This document shows, in pieces, positions 14,875 through 21,947 of a stretch of DNA of 23,010 nt. Positions within the stretch are counted from its first letter, which is position 1; the number at the start of each line of letters is the position of its first letter. Under the pieces are notes generated by a model. The model saw nothing but the letters and a program-made list of their open reading frames with translations. It ran no database searches and had not been told where the DNA came from. Origin of the DNA: Thermotogae bacterium (lineage in GTDB: Bacteria; Thermotogota; Thermotogae; UBA12178); contig QNAP01000004.1 of NCBI GenBank assembly GCA_003641795.1, positions 1-23,010 on the forward strand, given 5' to 3'. The position numbers and the translations under genes are program-made.

Positions 14875-15243
14875 TCAGAATTTCAAGCCGGCTTCGCGCG
14901 CCCCATCAGCCAATTCCTTGACACGTCCATGGTATTTGTAACCGCCACGATCGAAGACCACGGTAGTTATACCCCTTTCAAGAGCACGTTTACCGACGAG
15001 CTTGCCAACCTCTCTGGCTGCATCTTTGTTCCAAGTCTTTTCGAGAGTGGAGCGAAGCTCTTTATCCAGCGTAGAGGCCGAGCACAGAACGTGCCCCGTA
15101 GTGTCATCAATAACCTGTGCGTAAATGTGCTTGTTACTCCTAAACACACAAAGGCGCGGTCTATCCGGAGTCCCTGAGATCTTCTTTCTGACTCTGAGAT
15201 GTCTTCGAGCACGCAATTTCTCGCGATCAATTCTTTTGATCAA
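14875..15243 (-). CDS. rplR: 50S ribosomal protein L18 (TTG start)
   Basis: A 122-residue L18, which with L5 binds 5S rRNA. Key stretches are RHLRVRKKISGTPDRPRLCV, FRSNKHIYAQVIDD, STLDKELR and VFDRGGYKYHGRVKELADGA. I chose TTG 15243: it lies eight bases after GGAGG and gives MIKRIDREKL, matching the MIK start I recall for Thermotoga L18. A TTG at 15258 would place the Shine-Dalgarno inside the coding region, and the GTG at 15252 overlaps it. The end of rplF lies 22 bases upstream. Confidence 0.95.
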   Translation of the reverse strand: MIKRIDREKLRARRHLRVRKKISGTPDRPRLCVFRSNKHIYAQVIDDTTGHVLCSASTLDKELRSTLEKTWNKDAAREVGKLVGKRALERGITTVVFDRGGYKYHGRVKELADGAREAGLKF

Positions 15244-15265
15244 CGCATCCACCTCCAAGAACTTG

Positions 15266-15835
15266 TCATACCTTCTTGCCAGCCTTAAGTCTTATGACCT
15301 CGTCCACGTATCGAACGCCTTTGCCCTTGTAAGAATCGGGTTCGCGCACTTTTCTGATGTTTGCGGCTACTTGTCCTACCAGCTCTTTATCCACTCCAGA
15401 AACCGTTATGACAAACCAATTTTTTTTAGCATCTCTATCCACAGCGAAGCTGATGCCCTCTGGTGGAACGATCTCTACGGGATGAGCATACCCAACGTTT
15501 AGAACAAGAGTCTTACCTTGCATCAAGGCTCTATATCCCACTCCCACAACGGCCAGTTTCTTTTCGAAGCCTTTGGTAACCCCTTCCAACATGTTTCGAA
15601 TGTGAGACCAATACGTACCTTGGAAAGTCTTCATTCGTTTCTCATCGCTCTTCCGCTTGGCCGCCTTTAGGTTCGGCTGAACCCATATCTCATCACCATT
15701 TATCTCAACCATTACGAATGGATGTATCTTTCTCTCGAGTGTACCTTTGGGCCCCTTTACCCTGATCTTTCCGTCAGTGATGCTGACCTCAACACTTTTG
15801 GGAATTTTTATGGGCTTCTTCGCTAACCTTGACAT
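15266..15835 (-). CDS. rplF: 50S ribosomal protein L6
   Basis: A 189-residue L6 near the base of the L7/L12 stalk, close to where elongation factors bind. Two homologous domains are visible: the first opens SRLAKKPIKIPKSVEVSITD and GKIRVKGPKGTL, the second contains GFEKKLAVVGVGYRALMQGK and LNVGYAHPVEIVPPEGI. Near the C-terminus is VREPDSYKGKGVRYVDEVI, a strong signature. The ATG at 15835 follows GGAGGTGCCGCA. The length is a little above the E. coli protein and typical of the clade. Confidence 0.97.
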   Translation of the reverse strand: MSRLAKKPIKIPKSVEVSITDGKIRVKGPKGTLERKIHPFVMVEINGDEIWVQPNLKAAKRKSDEKRMKTFQGTYWSHIRNMLEGVTKGFEKKLAVVGVGYRALMQGKTLVLNVGYAHPVEIVPPEGISFAVDRDAKKNWFVITVSGVDKELVGQVAANIRKVREPDSYKGKGVRYVDEVIRLKAGKKV

Positions 15836-15847
15836 TGCGGCACCTCC

Positions 15848-16252
15848 TCACCATATGTAGCAGATAACTTCGCCGCCAACGCCCAACTGTCGGGCTTCCT
15901 TGTCGGTGAGAACCCCTCTTGAGGTGCTCAACACGGCGATCCCAAGTCCACCCTTGACCCGCGGAATCTTGTCCTTTCCCACGTAAATGCGACGTCCCGG
16001 CTTCGAAACCCGCACGATCCCGTTAATCACACGGATCTGGTTTCTTCTATCTCCCTTATATTTGAGGAAGATTTTCAATATTCCCTGCTTTCCATCCTCA
16101 ATGAACTTGTAATCTGAGATGAATCCCTCACGCTTCAAGATCTCGCAGATTTCTTTTTTCAAGTTCGACGCAGGTACCTCGACCGTCTTCTTGAACACCA
16201 TGTTGGCGTTTCTGATACGCGTTAGCATGTCCGCTACGGGATCACTCAGCAT
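15848..16252 (-). CDS. rpsH: 30S ribosomal protein S8
   Basis: A 134-residue S8, which binds helix 21 of 16S rRNA and in E. coli also represses the spc operon. It begins MLSDPVADMLTRIRNANMVF and ends with KPGRRIYVGKDKIPRVKGGL, GIAVLSTSRGVLTDKEAR and GGEVICYIW, all typical. ATG 16252 is preceded by GGAGGTGGAATTG. The frame stays open 40 codons further through rpsN, but that extension is not family-like. Confidence 0.97.
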   Translation of the reverse strand: MLSDPVADMLTRIRNANMVFKKTVEVPASNLKKEICEILKREGFISDYKFIEDGKQGILKIFLKYKGDRRNQIRVINGIVRVSKPGRRIYVGKDKIPRVKGGLGIAVLSTSRGVLTDKEARQLGVGGEVICYIW

Positions 16253-16265
16253 CAATTCCACCTCC

Positions 16266-16451
16266 TCACCAACTCGCTTTCTTGACGCCCGGCAGTTTGC
16301 CTTCGCTTGCCAGTCGCCTGAAGCAAACACGGCATATACCGAATTCTCTGTACACAGATCTTGGTCGACCACATATCACGCAACGACTGTATTCTCGTGT
16401 CTTGAACTTCTTGGGTTTCTTCCACCTTTCGACCATTGCCTTCTTTGCCAT
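16266..16451 (-). CDS. rpsN: 30S ribosomal protein S14, type Z
   Basis: A 61-residue zinc-binding S14 of the 30S head. C24, C27, C40 and C43 (CVIC ... CRVC) form the zinc site. It begins MAKKAMVERWKKPKKFKTRE and ends RRLASEGKLPGVKKASW, very close to the Thermotoga S14 as I recall it. ATG 16451 follows GGGGAGGTTTGG, although an ATG seven codons upstream also exists, overlapping the rplE end. Like L31, L36 and S4 here, it is the zinc form. Confidence 0.97.
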   Translation of the reverse strand: MAKKAMVERWKKPKKFKTREYSRCVICGRPRSVYREFGICRVCFRRLASEGKLPGVKKASW

Positions 16452-16468
16452 CTCCAAACCTCCCCGTT

Positions 16469-17023
16469 TCAAACCCTCTTGAACGGAAATCCAAACAGTT
16501 CCAACATACGTCTCGCTTCCTTATCTGTGTGCGCTGTCGTGTTAATGATAATATCCATGCCCTGGATACGTTTTACTTCATCGGGCCTCAGCTCTGGAAA
16601 AACTAGTTGCTCGGTCAACCCAAAAGCGTAGTTACCCTTTCCATCAAAAGAGTTGGGATCGAGCCCTCTGAAATCTCTGACCTTAGGGAGCACGAGATGT
16701 ATCAGCTTGTAAAGAAAGTTGTACATTCTCGCACCCCTAAGGGTAACCTTCACCCCCACAGGCATGCCCTTCCTGATTTTGAAATTGGAGATGCTCTTCT
16801 TGGCACGGGTGATCACAGCTTTTTGACCCGCTATCATCGTCAGCTCGCGCGCGTGATTTTCAACGATCTCTCGATTCCTCGCACCTTCACCAACGCCCAT
16901 GTTTACCACAATTTTCACTATTCTGGGCACCTGCAACGGATTTTTGTATTCAAACTCTTTCATCATGGTGGGCACAACCTTCTTATCGTAGACATCCTTG
17001 AGTGGTACAAACTCGTAACCCAT
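16469..17023 (-). CDS. rplE: 50S ribosomal protein L5
   Basis: A 184-residue L5, which binds 5S rRNA and touches the P-site tRNA and S13. Strong blocks: KIVVNMGVGEGARNREIVEN, KAVITRAKKSISNFKIRKG, GVKVTLRGARMYNFLYKLI and LPKVRDFRGLDPNSFDGKGN. I chose ATG 17023, seven bases after GGAGG, giving MGYEFVPLKDVY. A second ATG two codons upstream (17029) is only one base from the Shine-Dalgarno. Longer readings to 17176 run through the rplX end and are rejected. Confidence 0.97.
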   Translation of the reverse strand: MGYEFVPLKDVYDKKVVPTMMKEFEYKNPLQVPRIVKIVVNMGVGEGARNREIVENHARELTMIAGQKAVITRAKKSISNFKIRKGMPVGVKVTLRGARMYNFLYKLIHLVLPKVRDFRGLDPNSFDGKGNYAFGLTEQLVFPELRPDEVKRIQGMDIIINTTAHTDKEARRMLELFGFPFKRV

Positions 17024-17036
17024 CTCCATTCCTCCC

Positions 17037-17354
17037 TTAGATTCGGTCAACGATCTCGCCGCATTTCTTGCAGTATCTAACCTTTTTTTCTTCGACAAAT
17101 TTGTAACCAATCCTTGTCGGCTTGTTGCAACTTGGGCAGACCACCATAACGTTAGAAGCATGGATAGGCGCTTCACGTTCTATGATCCCACCTTCTCGTA
17201 ACCTCTGCGTTGGTCGCTGGTGACGTTTCACGATGTGCACATTTTCCACGATAACTTTGTTTTCTCTCGGGATCACTCGAAGCACTTTTCCTTCTTTTCC
17301 TTTGTCCTTTCCCACTATGACTCTGACCAGATCACCCTTTTTGACTTTCACCAT
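17037..17354 (-). CDS. rplX: 50S ribosomal protein L24
   Basis: A 105-residue L24, one of the two assembly-initiator proteins of the 50S subunit. The KOW motif is at the N-terminus (KKGDLVRVIVGKDKGKEGKV), followed by the conserved HIVKRHQ and GGIIEREAPIHASNV. The C-terminal part carries two CxxC pairs (C73/C76 and C95/C98), a probable zinc ribbon present in many but not all bacterial L24. ATG 17354 follows TGAGGTGATC. An upstream reading from 17381 lies in the rplN end. Confidence 0.97.
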   Translation of the reverse strand: MVKVKKGDLVRVIVGKDKGKEGKVLRVIPRENKVIVENVHIVKRHQRPTQRLREGGIIEREAPIHASNVMVVCPSCNKPTRIGYKFVEEKKVRYCKKCGEIVDRI

Positions 17355-17361
17355 GATCACC

Positions 17362-17730
17362 TCACAAGACCTCCGGAGCAAGGGAAACGATCTTCATGAA
17401 TCCCTTGTCTCTGAGTTCCTTCGCAACGGGTCCGAAAACACGAGTCCCTTTGGGTTCGTTACCTTTGGCTAACACCACTGCCGCATTGTCGCCAAAGCGG
17501 ATATAAGTACCATCGTCCCTCCTGATTTCTTTCTTCGTGCGCACGATCACCGCACGAACAACGTCACCTTTCTTCACGTCGGTGTGTGGAATCGCCTCTC
17601 TTATAGAGCAAACAACGATATCTCCCACGCTGCCATACTTTTTATGGTATCCACCCAACACCCTTATAACCCTGAGGACCTTGGCCCCCGAGTTGTCGGC
17701 ACTTTTGAGGTACGTCTCCTGTTGGATCAC
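17362..17730 (-). CDS. rplN: 50S ribosomal protein L14
   Basis: A 122-residue L14 at the subunit interface. It begins MIQQETYLKSADNSGAKVLR and contains GDIVVCSIREAIPHTDVKKG, DVVRAVIVRTKKEIRRDDGT and GTRVFGPVAKELRDKGFMKI, all diagnostic. The start is GTG 17730, overlapping the rpsQ stop as GTGA, so it is probably coupled. Length and termini match the family exactly. Confidence 0.97.
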   Translation of the reverse strand: MIQQETYLKSADNSGAKVLRVIRVLGGYHKKYGSVGDIVVCSIREAIPHTDVKKGDVVRAVIVRTKKEIRRDDGTYIRFGDNAAVVLAKGNEPKGTRVFGPVAKELRDKGFMKIVSLAPEVL

Positions 17731-18026
17731 GATTCAACACCTCCAACTTCCTCAGAGTCAACAGCTTCGGGCTCTTCGGTTAGTTCTGACCTTTTAACGA
17801 TCCTGACCAGCTTCCACCGCTTGGTCTTACTGTAAGGCTTGCTTTCTTCTATTTCCACAACGTCTCCGATCTGACATTCGTTGTTCTCGTCGTGTGCGTG
17901 GTACTTCTTTCTGCGACGAATGTATTTACCGTAGCGTGGATGCTTTGTCAACCGCTCGACGAGCACCACTATCGTCTTATCCATTTTATCGCTAACAACA
18001 ACACCTGTGAGACGCTTCTTCGGCAT
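17727..18026 (-). CDS. rpsQ: 30S ribosomal protein S17 with acidic C-terminal tail
   Basis: A 99-residue S17, an early 16S rRNA binder. The OB-fold reads KRLTGVVVSDKMDKTIVVLV, HPRYGKYIRRRKKYHAHDE and CQIGDVVEIEESKPYSKTKR, ending WKLVRIVKR. Residues 80-99 add a tail rich in glutamate and aspartate (SELTEEPEAVDSEEVGG) beyond the usual end of about 80-85 residues. Thermotogales S17 proteins are known to be longer than the E. coli one. ATG 18026 follows GGAGGTAATGAACG. Confidence 0.97.
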   Translation of the reverse strand: MPKKRLTGVVVSDKMDKTIVVLVERLTKHPRYGKYIRRRKKYHAHDENNECQIGDVVEIEESKPYSKTKRWKLVRIVKRSELTEEPEAVDSEEVGGVES

Positions 18027-18032
18027 CGTTCA

Positions 18033-18233
18033 TTACCTCCTTATTCCCAGTTCGCGTTCTCGCAGTATCGTCTTAATCCTTGCTATATCTCTCTTCACCT
18101 GTTTTACCTGGTTCGTGTCCGTTAACCTTCCCATCGCTAATTGGAATCGCAAGTCCATGAGCTTTTTCTTGAAATCCTGCTCCATTTGTCTCAATTCCTC
18201 GTCAGTTTTGTCCCGCAGTTCAGAAGCCTTCAT
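18033..18233 (-). CDS. rpmC: 50S ribosomal protein L29
   Basis: A 66-residue L29 at the nascent-chain exit, where it helps dock trigger factor and SRP. It reads MKASELRDKTDEELRQMEQD, then LRFQLAMGRLTDTNQVKQVK and ARIKTILRERELGIRR, a helical hairpin. The ATG at 18233 shares its A with the rplP stop (TGATG). A TTG one codon earlier is less likely. Confidence 0.96.
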   Translation of the reverse strand: MKASELRDKTDEELRQMEQDFKKKLMDLRFQLAMGRLTDTNQVKQVKRDIARIKTILRERELGIRR

Positions 18234-18658
18234 CAAAGCTCACCCCCAAGGTGGTACCTGGGCACGATCTTCGTCTTGATAGGAAGTTTCGTCGCAGCGT
18301 ATGCGAGAGCCTTCTTAGCCACTTCATCACTCACTCCACCGATTTCAAAGAGGATCTTGCCAGGCTTGACCACCGCTACCCAACCTTCAACGTTACCCTT
18401 GCCTTTACCCATGCGCGATTCTGCAGGGTGTTTAGTGTACGGCTTGTCGGGAAAAACGCGGATCCACAGTTTCCCGTTGTGCTTCAGCGTTCGTGTGATA
18501 GCAACACGACAAGCTTCTATTTGCCTCGCCGTTATCCAATGAGATTCAAGTGCCTTGAGTCCCCAATCACCAAAATGAACAAGAGTGCCTCCTTTGGCTT
18601 TCCCCTTCAGCCTGCCACGTTGCTGCTTTCTATACTTAACTCTCTTGGGCATCAACAC
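18233..18658 (-). CDS. rplP: 50S ribosomal protein L16 (GTG start)
   Basis: A 141-residue L16 that lines the A-site tRNA path. It contains MPKRVKYRKQQRGRLKGKAK, GTLVHFGDWGLKALESHWIT, WIRVFPDKPYTKHPAESRMG and GNVEGWVAVVKPGKILFEI. I chose GTG 18658, which gives MLMPKR, the N-terminus I recall for Thermotoga, and lies eight bases from GGAGG. The ATG at 18664 overlaps the rpsC stop and is only two bases from the Shine-Dalgarno; the ATG at 18652 is 14 bases away. The start is uncertain by a few residues. Confidence 0.95.
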   Translation of the reverse strand: MLMPKRVKYRKQQRGRLKGKAKGGTLVHFGDWGLKALESHWITARQIEACRVAITRTLKHNGKLWIRVFPDKPYTKHPAESRMGKGKGNVEGWVAVVKPGKILFEIGGVSDEVAKKALAYAATKLPIKTKIVPRYHLGGEL

Positions 18659-18663
18659 GCGCA

Positions 18664-19338
18664 TTACCTCCCTTCCGCAGAACCTGCGTCGGCGAGTTGT
18701 ACTCTTTTCAACAGAGGGGCATCACCCTTGTAGATCCAAACCTTGACGCCAATGGTTCCGTACTTAGTTTGAGCAAGCGCGGTACCGTATTCGATGTCTG
18801 CTCTGATCACCTGGAGAGGAACTCTGCCTTCCCTATACCACTCTTTCCTAGCAATTTCTGCACCGTTGAGCCTTCCTGCGACCATGATCTTAACCCCTTG
18901 AGCGCCACGCTTTAAAGCGTTGCCTATCGCGCGCTTCATCGCTATCTTGTAAGATGCCCTCTTCTCTATCCTTCCAGCGATGGACTCGGCCACTAATTGT
19001 GCATCCGTTTCGGGCGTTTTGATTTCTTCTATGTTCAAAAAGACCCTTTTACCCAGTATGGTTTCGAGCTTAGCCCTGGTGTTCTGTACCTCTACACCCT
19101 TCTTGCCGATCAGCATGCCCGGCCGTGCTGTGTAGATGTTCACTACAACATGGTTGGGACTACGCCGTTCGATGGTCACCTTCGAAATCCCCGCTGCGTA
19201 GTACTTAGATTTGATGAAATCCCTTATCTTCACGTCTTCTTCGAGATAAGCTTTGTAGTTCTTTTCGTTGAACCAGTGAGCTTCCCAATCCTTTATGATT
19301 CCAAGCCTGAACCCATGCGGATGAACTTTCTGACCCAC
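18664..19338 (-). CDS. rpsC: 30S ribosomal protein S3
   Basis: A 224-residue S3 at the mRNA entry channel. The KH domain is visible at about 40-110 (VTIERRSPNHVVVNIYTARP, GMLIGKKGVEVQNTRAKLE), and the C-terminal domain follows (ASYKIAMKRAIGNALKRGAQ, GVKIMVAGRLNGAEIARKEW, GRVPLQVIRADIEYGTALA). The start is GTG 19338 (GTG GGT CAG AAA), 9 bases or so after AGGTGA. The tail ends with AGSAEGR. Confidence 0.97.
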   Translation of the reverse strand: MGQKVHPHGFRLGIIKDWEAHWFNEKNYKAYLEEDVKIRDFIKSKYYAAGISKVTIERRSPNHVVVNIYTARPGMLIGKKGVEVQNTRAKLETILGKRVFLNIEEIKTPETDAQLVAESIAGRIEKRASYKIAMKRAIGNALKRGAQGVKIMVAGRLNGAEIARKEWYREGRVPLQVIRADIEYGTALAQTKYGTIGVKVWIYKGDAPLLKRVQLADAGSAEGR

Positions 19339-19349
19339 CCAGTATCACC

Positions 19350-19787
19350 TCACTGTGAAAGCTCGCGTTCCTTGCTTTTATCCCTTACCACTACGGTGAT
19401 GTGGCTCATCCTCTTCAGCAGGATGTCTGCTCTACCTCTACCTCTCGGCCAAAGCCTCTTCAACCTGGGACCTTCGTCGACATAACATTGGCTGACGTAA
19501 AGGCTTTCGGGGTTGAGGCCGTGGTTATTCTGCGCGTTGGCAATAGCCGAATTTAGAACTTTCAGTATAATTCTGGCCGCCTTTTTCGAAGAGAATTGAA
19601 GGATTGCCTGCGCTTCAGTAACGCTCTTACCTCTTATAGCGTTGATTACTGCCCTTGCTTTGAAAGGCGATATCCTCACATATCTGGCCACAGCCCGAGC
19701 CTCTATAACCGGTCGACTGGCCTCCTCTTGCTTTCTGGTACGATGAAGTATAGATCGCTTGGGTCTACTCTGCACTTTCTCTTCCAT
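19350..19787 (-). CDS. rplV: 50S ribosomal protein L22 with N-terminal extension
   Basis: A 145-residue L22, whose long beta hairpin lines the nascent-chain tunnel. The canonical part starts near residue 27 (VIEARAVARYVRISPFKARA) and includes SAIANAQNNHGLNPESLYVS, then GRADILLKRMSHITVVV. Residues 1-26 (MEEKVQSRPKRSILHRTRKQ and on) form a basic extension beyond the usual bacterial start. ATG 19787 is supported by GGGAGGGAGATTC just upstream; no in-frame start with a good binding site lies closer to the canonical N-terminus. Confidence 0.96.
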   Translation of the reverse strand: MEEKVQSRPKRSILHRTRKQEEASRPVIEARAVARYVRISPFKARAVINAIRGKSVTEAQAILQFSSKKAARIILKVLNSAIANAQNNHGLNPESLYVSQCYVDEGPRLKRLWPRGRGRADILLKRMSHITVVVRDKSKERELSQ

Positions 19788-19805
19788 GAATCTCCCTCCC
19801 AAGTC

Positions 19806-20090
19806 TCATACTACCTTGCCTTTCTTCGCCTTCTTATCGGCGTGTCCACCGAAACGTCTGGTGGGAGAGAACTCCCCTAACCGATGACCGATCATGTTCT
19901 CAGTTATGTAAACCGGGATGTGCTTCAATCCGTTGTAAACAGCTATGGTGTGTCCAACCATCTCTGGTACGATCATTGACGCGCGGCTCCATGTTTTGAT
20001 AATCTTCTTCTCCCCGGTTTCATTCATCTGTCGGACCTTCTTTAAAAGTTTAGGATCAACATAAGGACCTTTCTTTTGGGAACGTCCCAC
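19806..20090 (-). CDS. rpsS: 30S ribosomal protein S19
   Basis: A 94-residue S19 of the 30S head, partner of S13. Signatures are RSQKKGPYVDPKLLKKVRQM, IKTWSRASMIVPEMVGHTIA, VYNGLKHIPVYITENMIGHR and LGEFSPTRRFGGH. The start is GTG 20090 preceded by GAGGAGGGTAGAAC. Position between rplB and rplV is canonical for the S10 operon. Confidence 0.97.
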   Translation of the reverse strand: MGRSQKKGPYVDPKLLKKVRQMNETGEKKIIKTWSRASMIVPEMVGHTIAVYNGLKHIPVYITENMIGHRLGEFSPTRRFGGHADKKAKKGKVV

Positions 20091-20102
20091 GTTCTACCCT
20101 CC

Positions 20103-20930
20103 TCACTTTTGGTTTCTACGCCTGACGATGAATTTGTCGGAAGGTCTCTTCCCTCTTCTGGTTTTGTATCCCTTCGCTGGGATACCCCAAGGGCTTCGAG
20201 GTATGTGACCTTTGCTTCTTCCCTCGCCACCGCCCATGGGGTGATCAACAGGGTTCATCGTCATTCCCCTGACATGAGGTCTGAAACCCTTCCATCTGCG
20301 TCTTCCGGCTTTGCCGTCAGATTCATTGGAATGATCCTCGTTGCCCACCACACCCACAGTAGCCATGCATCTGACATGAATCTTTCGAAGCTCGCCGGAA
20401 GGCATTCTCAAAAGAGCATAATTACCTTCCTTGGCCATGATCTGCGCATAGCTTCCTGCAGAGCGTGCGATCTGTCCTCCCGCTCCAGGAACGAATTCGA
20501 TATTGTGAACGAGCGTACCCACTGGAATGTTCTCTAATGGCAACGCATTGCCTGGTCTTATCTCAGCTTCTGGACCGCTCATCAGCACGTCTCCAACCTG
20601 AACGCCGCTTGGAGCCAGGATGTACCTCTTCTCACCATCGGCGTAGACCAAGAGGGCAATTCTTGCCGTCCTGTTGGGGTCGTATTCGATGGCTACTACC
20701 TTTGCGGGTATTCCTATTTTGTCTCGTTTGAAATCGATAACTCTATACATACGTTTGTGACCACCGCCACGAAAACGCACAGTGATTCTTCCATGATGAT
20801 TCCTTCCCCCTGACTTTTTAAGAGGTTTCAAAAGAGATTTCTCCGGCTTGGTCTTCGTTATCTCGGAGAAATCGGGAATCACCATAAAACGTCTTGACGG
20901 TGTTGTAGGTTTGAATCTTCTAACACCCAC
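20103..20930 (-). CDS. rplB: 50S ribosomal protein L2
   Basis: A 275-residue L2, close to the peptidyl transferase centre and needed for subunit joining. Diagnostic blocks: GGRNHHGRITVRFRGGGHKR, GEKRYILAPSGVQVGDVLMS, GSYAQIMAKEGNYALLRMPS and GVVGNEDHSNESDGKAGRRR, ending RRGKRPSDKFIVRRRNQK. The active-region motif reads NPVDHPMGGGEGR: the first histidine is kept, but the second position, usually histidine (DHPHGGGEG), is methionine. The start is GTG 20930, following TGAGGTGAAAAGTC. Confidence 0.97.
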   Translation of the reverse strand: MGVRRFKPTTPSRRFMVIPDFSEITKTKPEKSLLKPLKKSGGRNHHGRITVRFRGGGHKRMYRVIDFKRDKIGIPAKVVAIEYDPNRTARIALLVYADGEKRYILAPSGVQVGDVLMSGPEAEIRPGNALPLENIPVGTLVHNIEFVPGAGGQIARSAGSYAQIMAKEGNYALLRMPSGELRKIHVRCMATVGVVGNEDHSNESDGKAGRRRWKGFRPHVRGMTMNPVDHPMGGGEGRSKGHIPRSPWGIPAKGYKTRRGKRPSDKFIVRRRNQK

Positions 20931-20945
20931 GACTTTTCACCTCAC

Positions 20946-21254
20946 TCAGTGTGCATCGAGCTCGCTAATTCTATATCCTTCCTTTAATGTGACTATTGCT
21001 TTCTTCCACGAACGAGTTTTACCGAACTGAGTTGCATATCTCCTCTTCGGCTTTGGCTTCACATTGATCACGTTGACCTTTTCAACTTTCACATTGAACA
21101 GTTTTTCCACCGCTTCTTTTATCATGGGCTTGTTCGCCAGCTTCGATACCTCGAAAGTATACTTAGGTTTGTCACTAGCCATTTCGTTGTGAGATTTCTC
21201 GGTCAGGATCGGTCTGATCAGAATGTCGTGATACGTGAGTTTTCCCTGTTTCAT
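20946..21254 (-). CDS. rplW: 50S ribosomal protein L23
   Basis: A 102-residue L23 at the tunnel exit, docking site for trigger factor and SRP. It reads DILIRPILTEKSHNEMASDK, KYTFEVSKLANKPMIKEAVE and KLFNVKVEKVNVINVKPKPK, then a basic loop and WKKAIVTLKEGYRI. The ATG at 21254 overlaps the rplD stop (ATGA), which suggests coupled translation of neighbouring 50S proteins. Confidence 0.97.
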   Translation of the reverse strand: MKQGKLTYHDILIRPILTEKSHNEMASDKPKYTFEVSKLANKPMIKEAVEKLFNVKVEKVNVINVKPKPKRRYATQFGKTRSWKKAIVTLKEGYRISELDAH

Positions 21255-21934
21255 TGCGTCAGCACCTCCTCGATCTTTTCGACCGTATCCTTGGTGAGAA
21301 CCAGCACGTCGTGATTTATGATGTCGTAAACGTTCAACCCGTCGATCCTGACAGCCCTCTCTCCCGTCTTGGAGTTGTTGGGATTGTCAGCGATTATCAC
21401 TTTCACGTTGGGTATGTTACGCCCCGAAAGCTTCACATTCTTGTATTCATCCTTCTTCCAAGGCAAAACGAAGAGAACTTTTTTGTCTGCAATGTTGAGA
21501 TCTTGAAGCACCGTCCTCATCTGTTTGGTGCGTGGCGCATCGAAGCGAATATCATCGAGCACAAGAAGATTGTTCTCTCTGTATCTCACGCTCAGCGCGC
21601 TCTTCAGAGCGAGTCGCTTCATCTTCTTGGGAAGTTTCTTGAACCATTCCCTCGGCTTCGGACCGTGCGCAACCGCTCCATGACGCCACAAAGGCGACCT
21701 TCTTGACCCATGACGTGCACGACCTGTATGCTTCTGTGGCCATGGTTTTCTCCCACCGCCAGTAATCTCAGCGCGATTCTTCGTGCTCGCAGTACCCTGC
21801 CTCCGATTGGTCAGCTGCATGTCGACATACCGGTACATCACGTCAAGATGTGGTTCCACGTTGAAAATTTCATCCTTAAGCTCAAGCTTTCCAATTACTT
21901 CCCCTTTGATGCTCAGCACATCAACCTGTGCCAT
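21251..21934 (-). CDS. rplD: 50S ribosomal protein L4
   Basis: A 227-residue L4 with a long loop that lines the exit tunnel. That loop is visible at about 40-90 (TNRRQGTASTKNRAEITGGG, RKPWPQKHTGRARHGSRRSP). The globular part includes LPKKMKRLALKSALSVRYRE and GLNVYDIINHDVLVLTKDTV. The ATG at 21934 follows GGAGGAGTGACAA. In E. coli L4 also represses the S10 operon through its leader; no such leader can be judged here, because only the short tuf-rpsJ spacer precedes the cluster. Confidence 0.97.
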   Translation of the reverse strand: MAQVDVLSIKGEVIGKLELKDEIFNVEPHLDVMYRYVDMQLTNRRQGTASTKNRAEITGGGRKPWPQKHTGRARHGSRRSPLWRHGAVAHGPKPREWFKKLPKKMKRLALKSALSVRYRENNLLVLDDIRFDAPRTKQMRTVLQDLNIADKKVLFVLPWKKDEYKNVKLSGRNIPNVKVIIADNPNNSKTGERAVRIDGLNVYDIINHDVLVLTKDTVEKIEEVLTQ

Positions 21935-21947
21935 TTGTCACTCCTCC

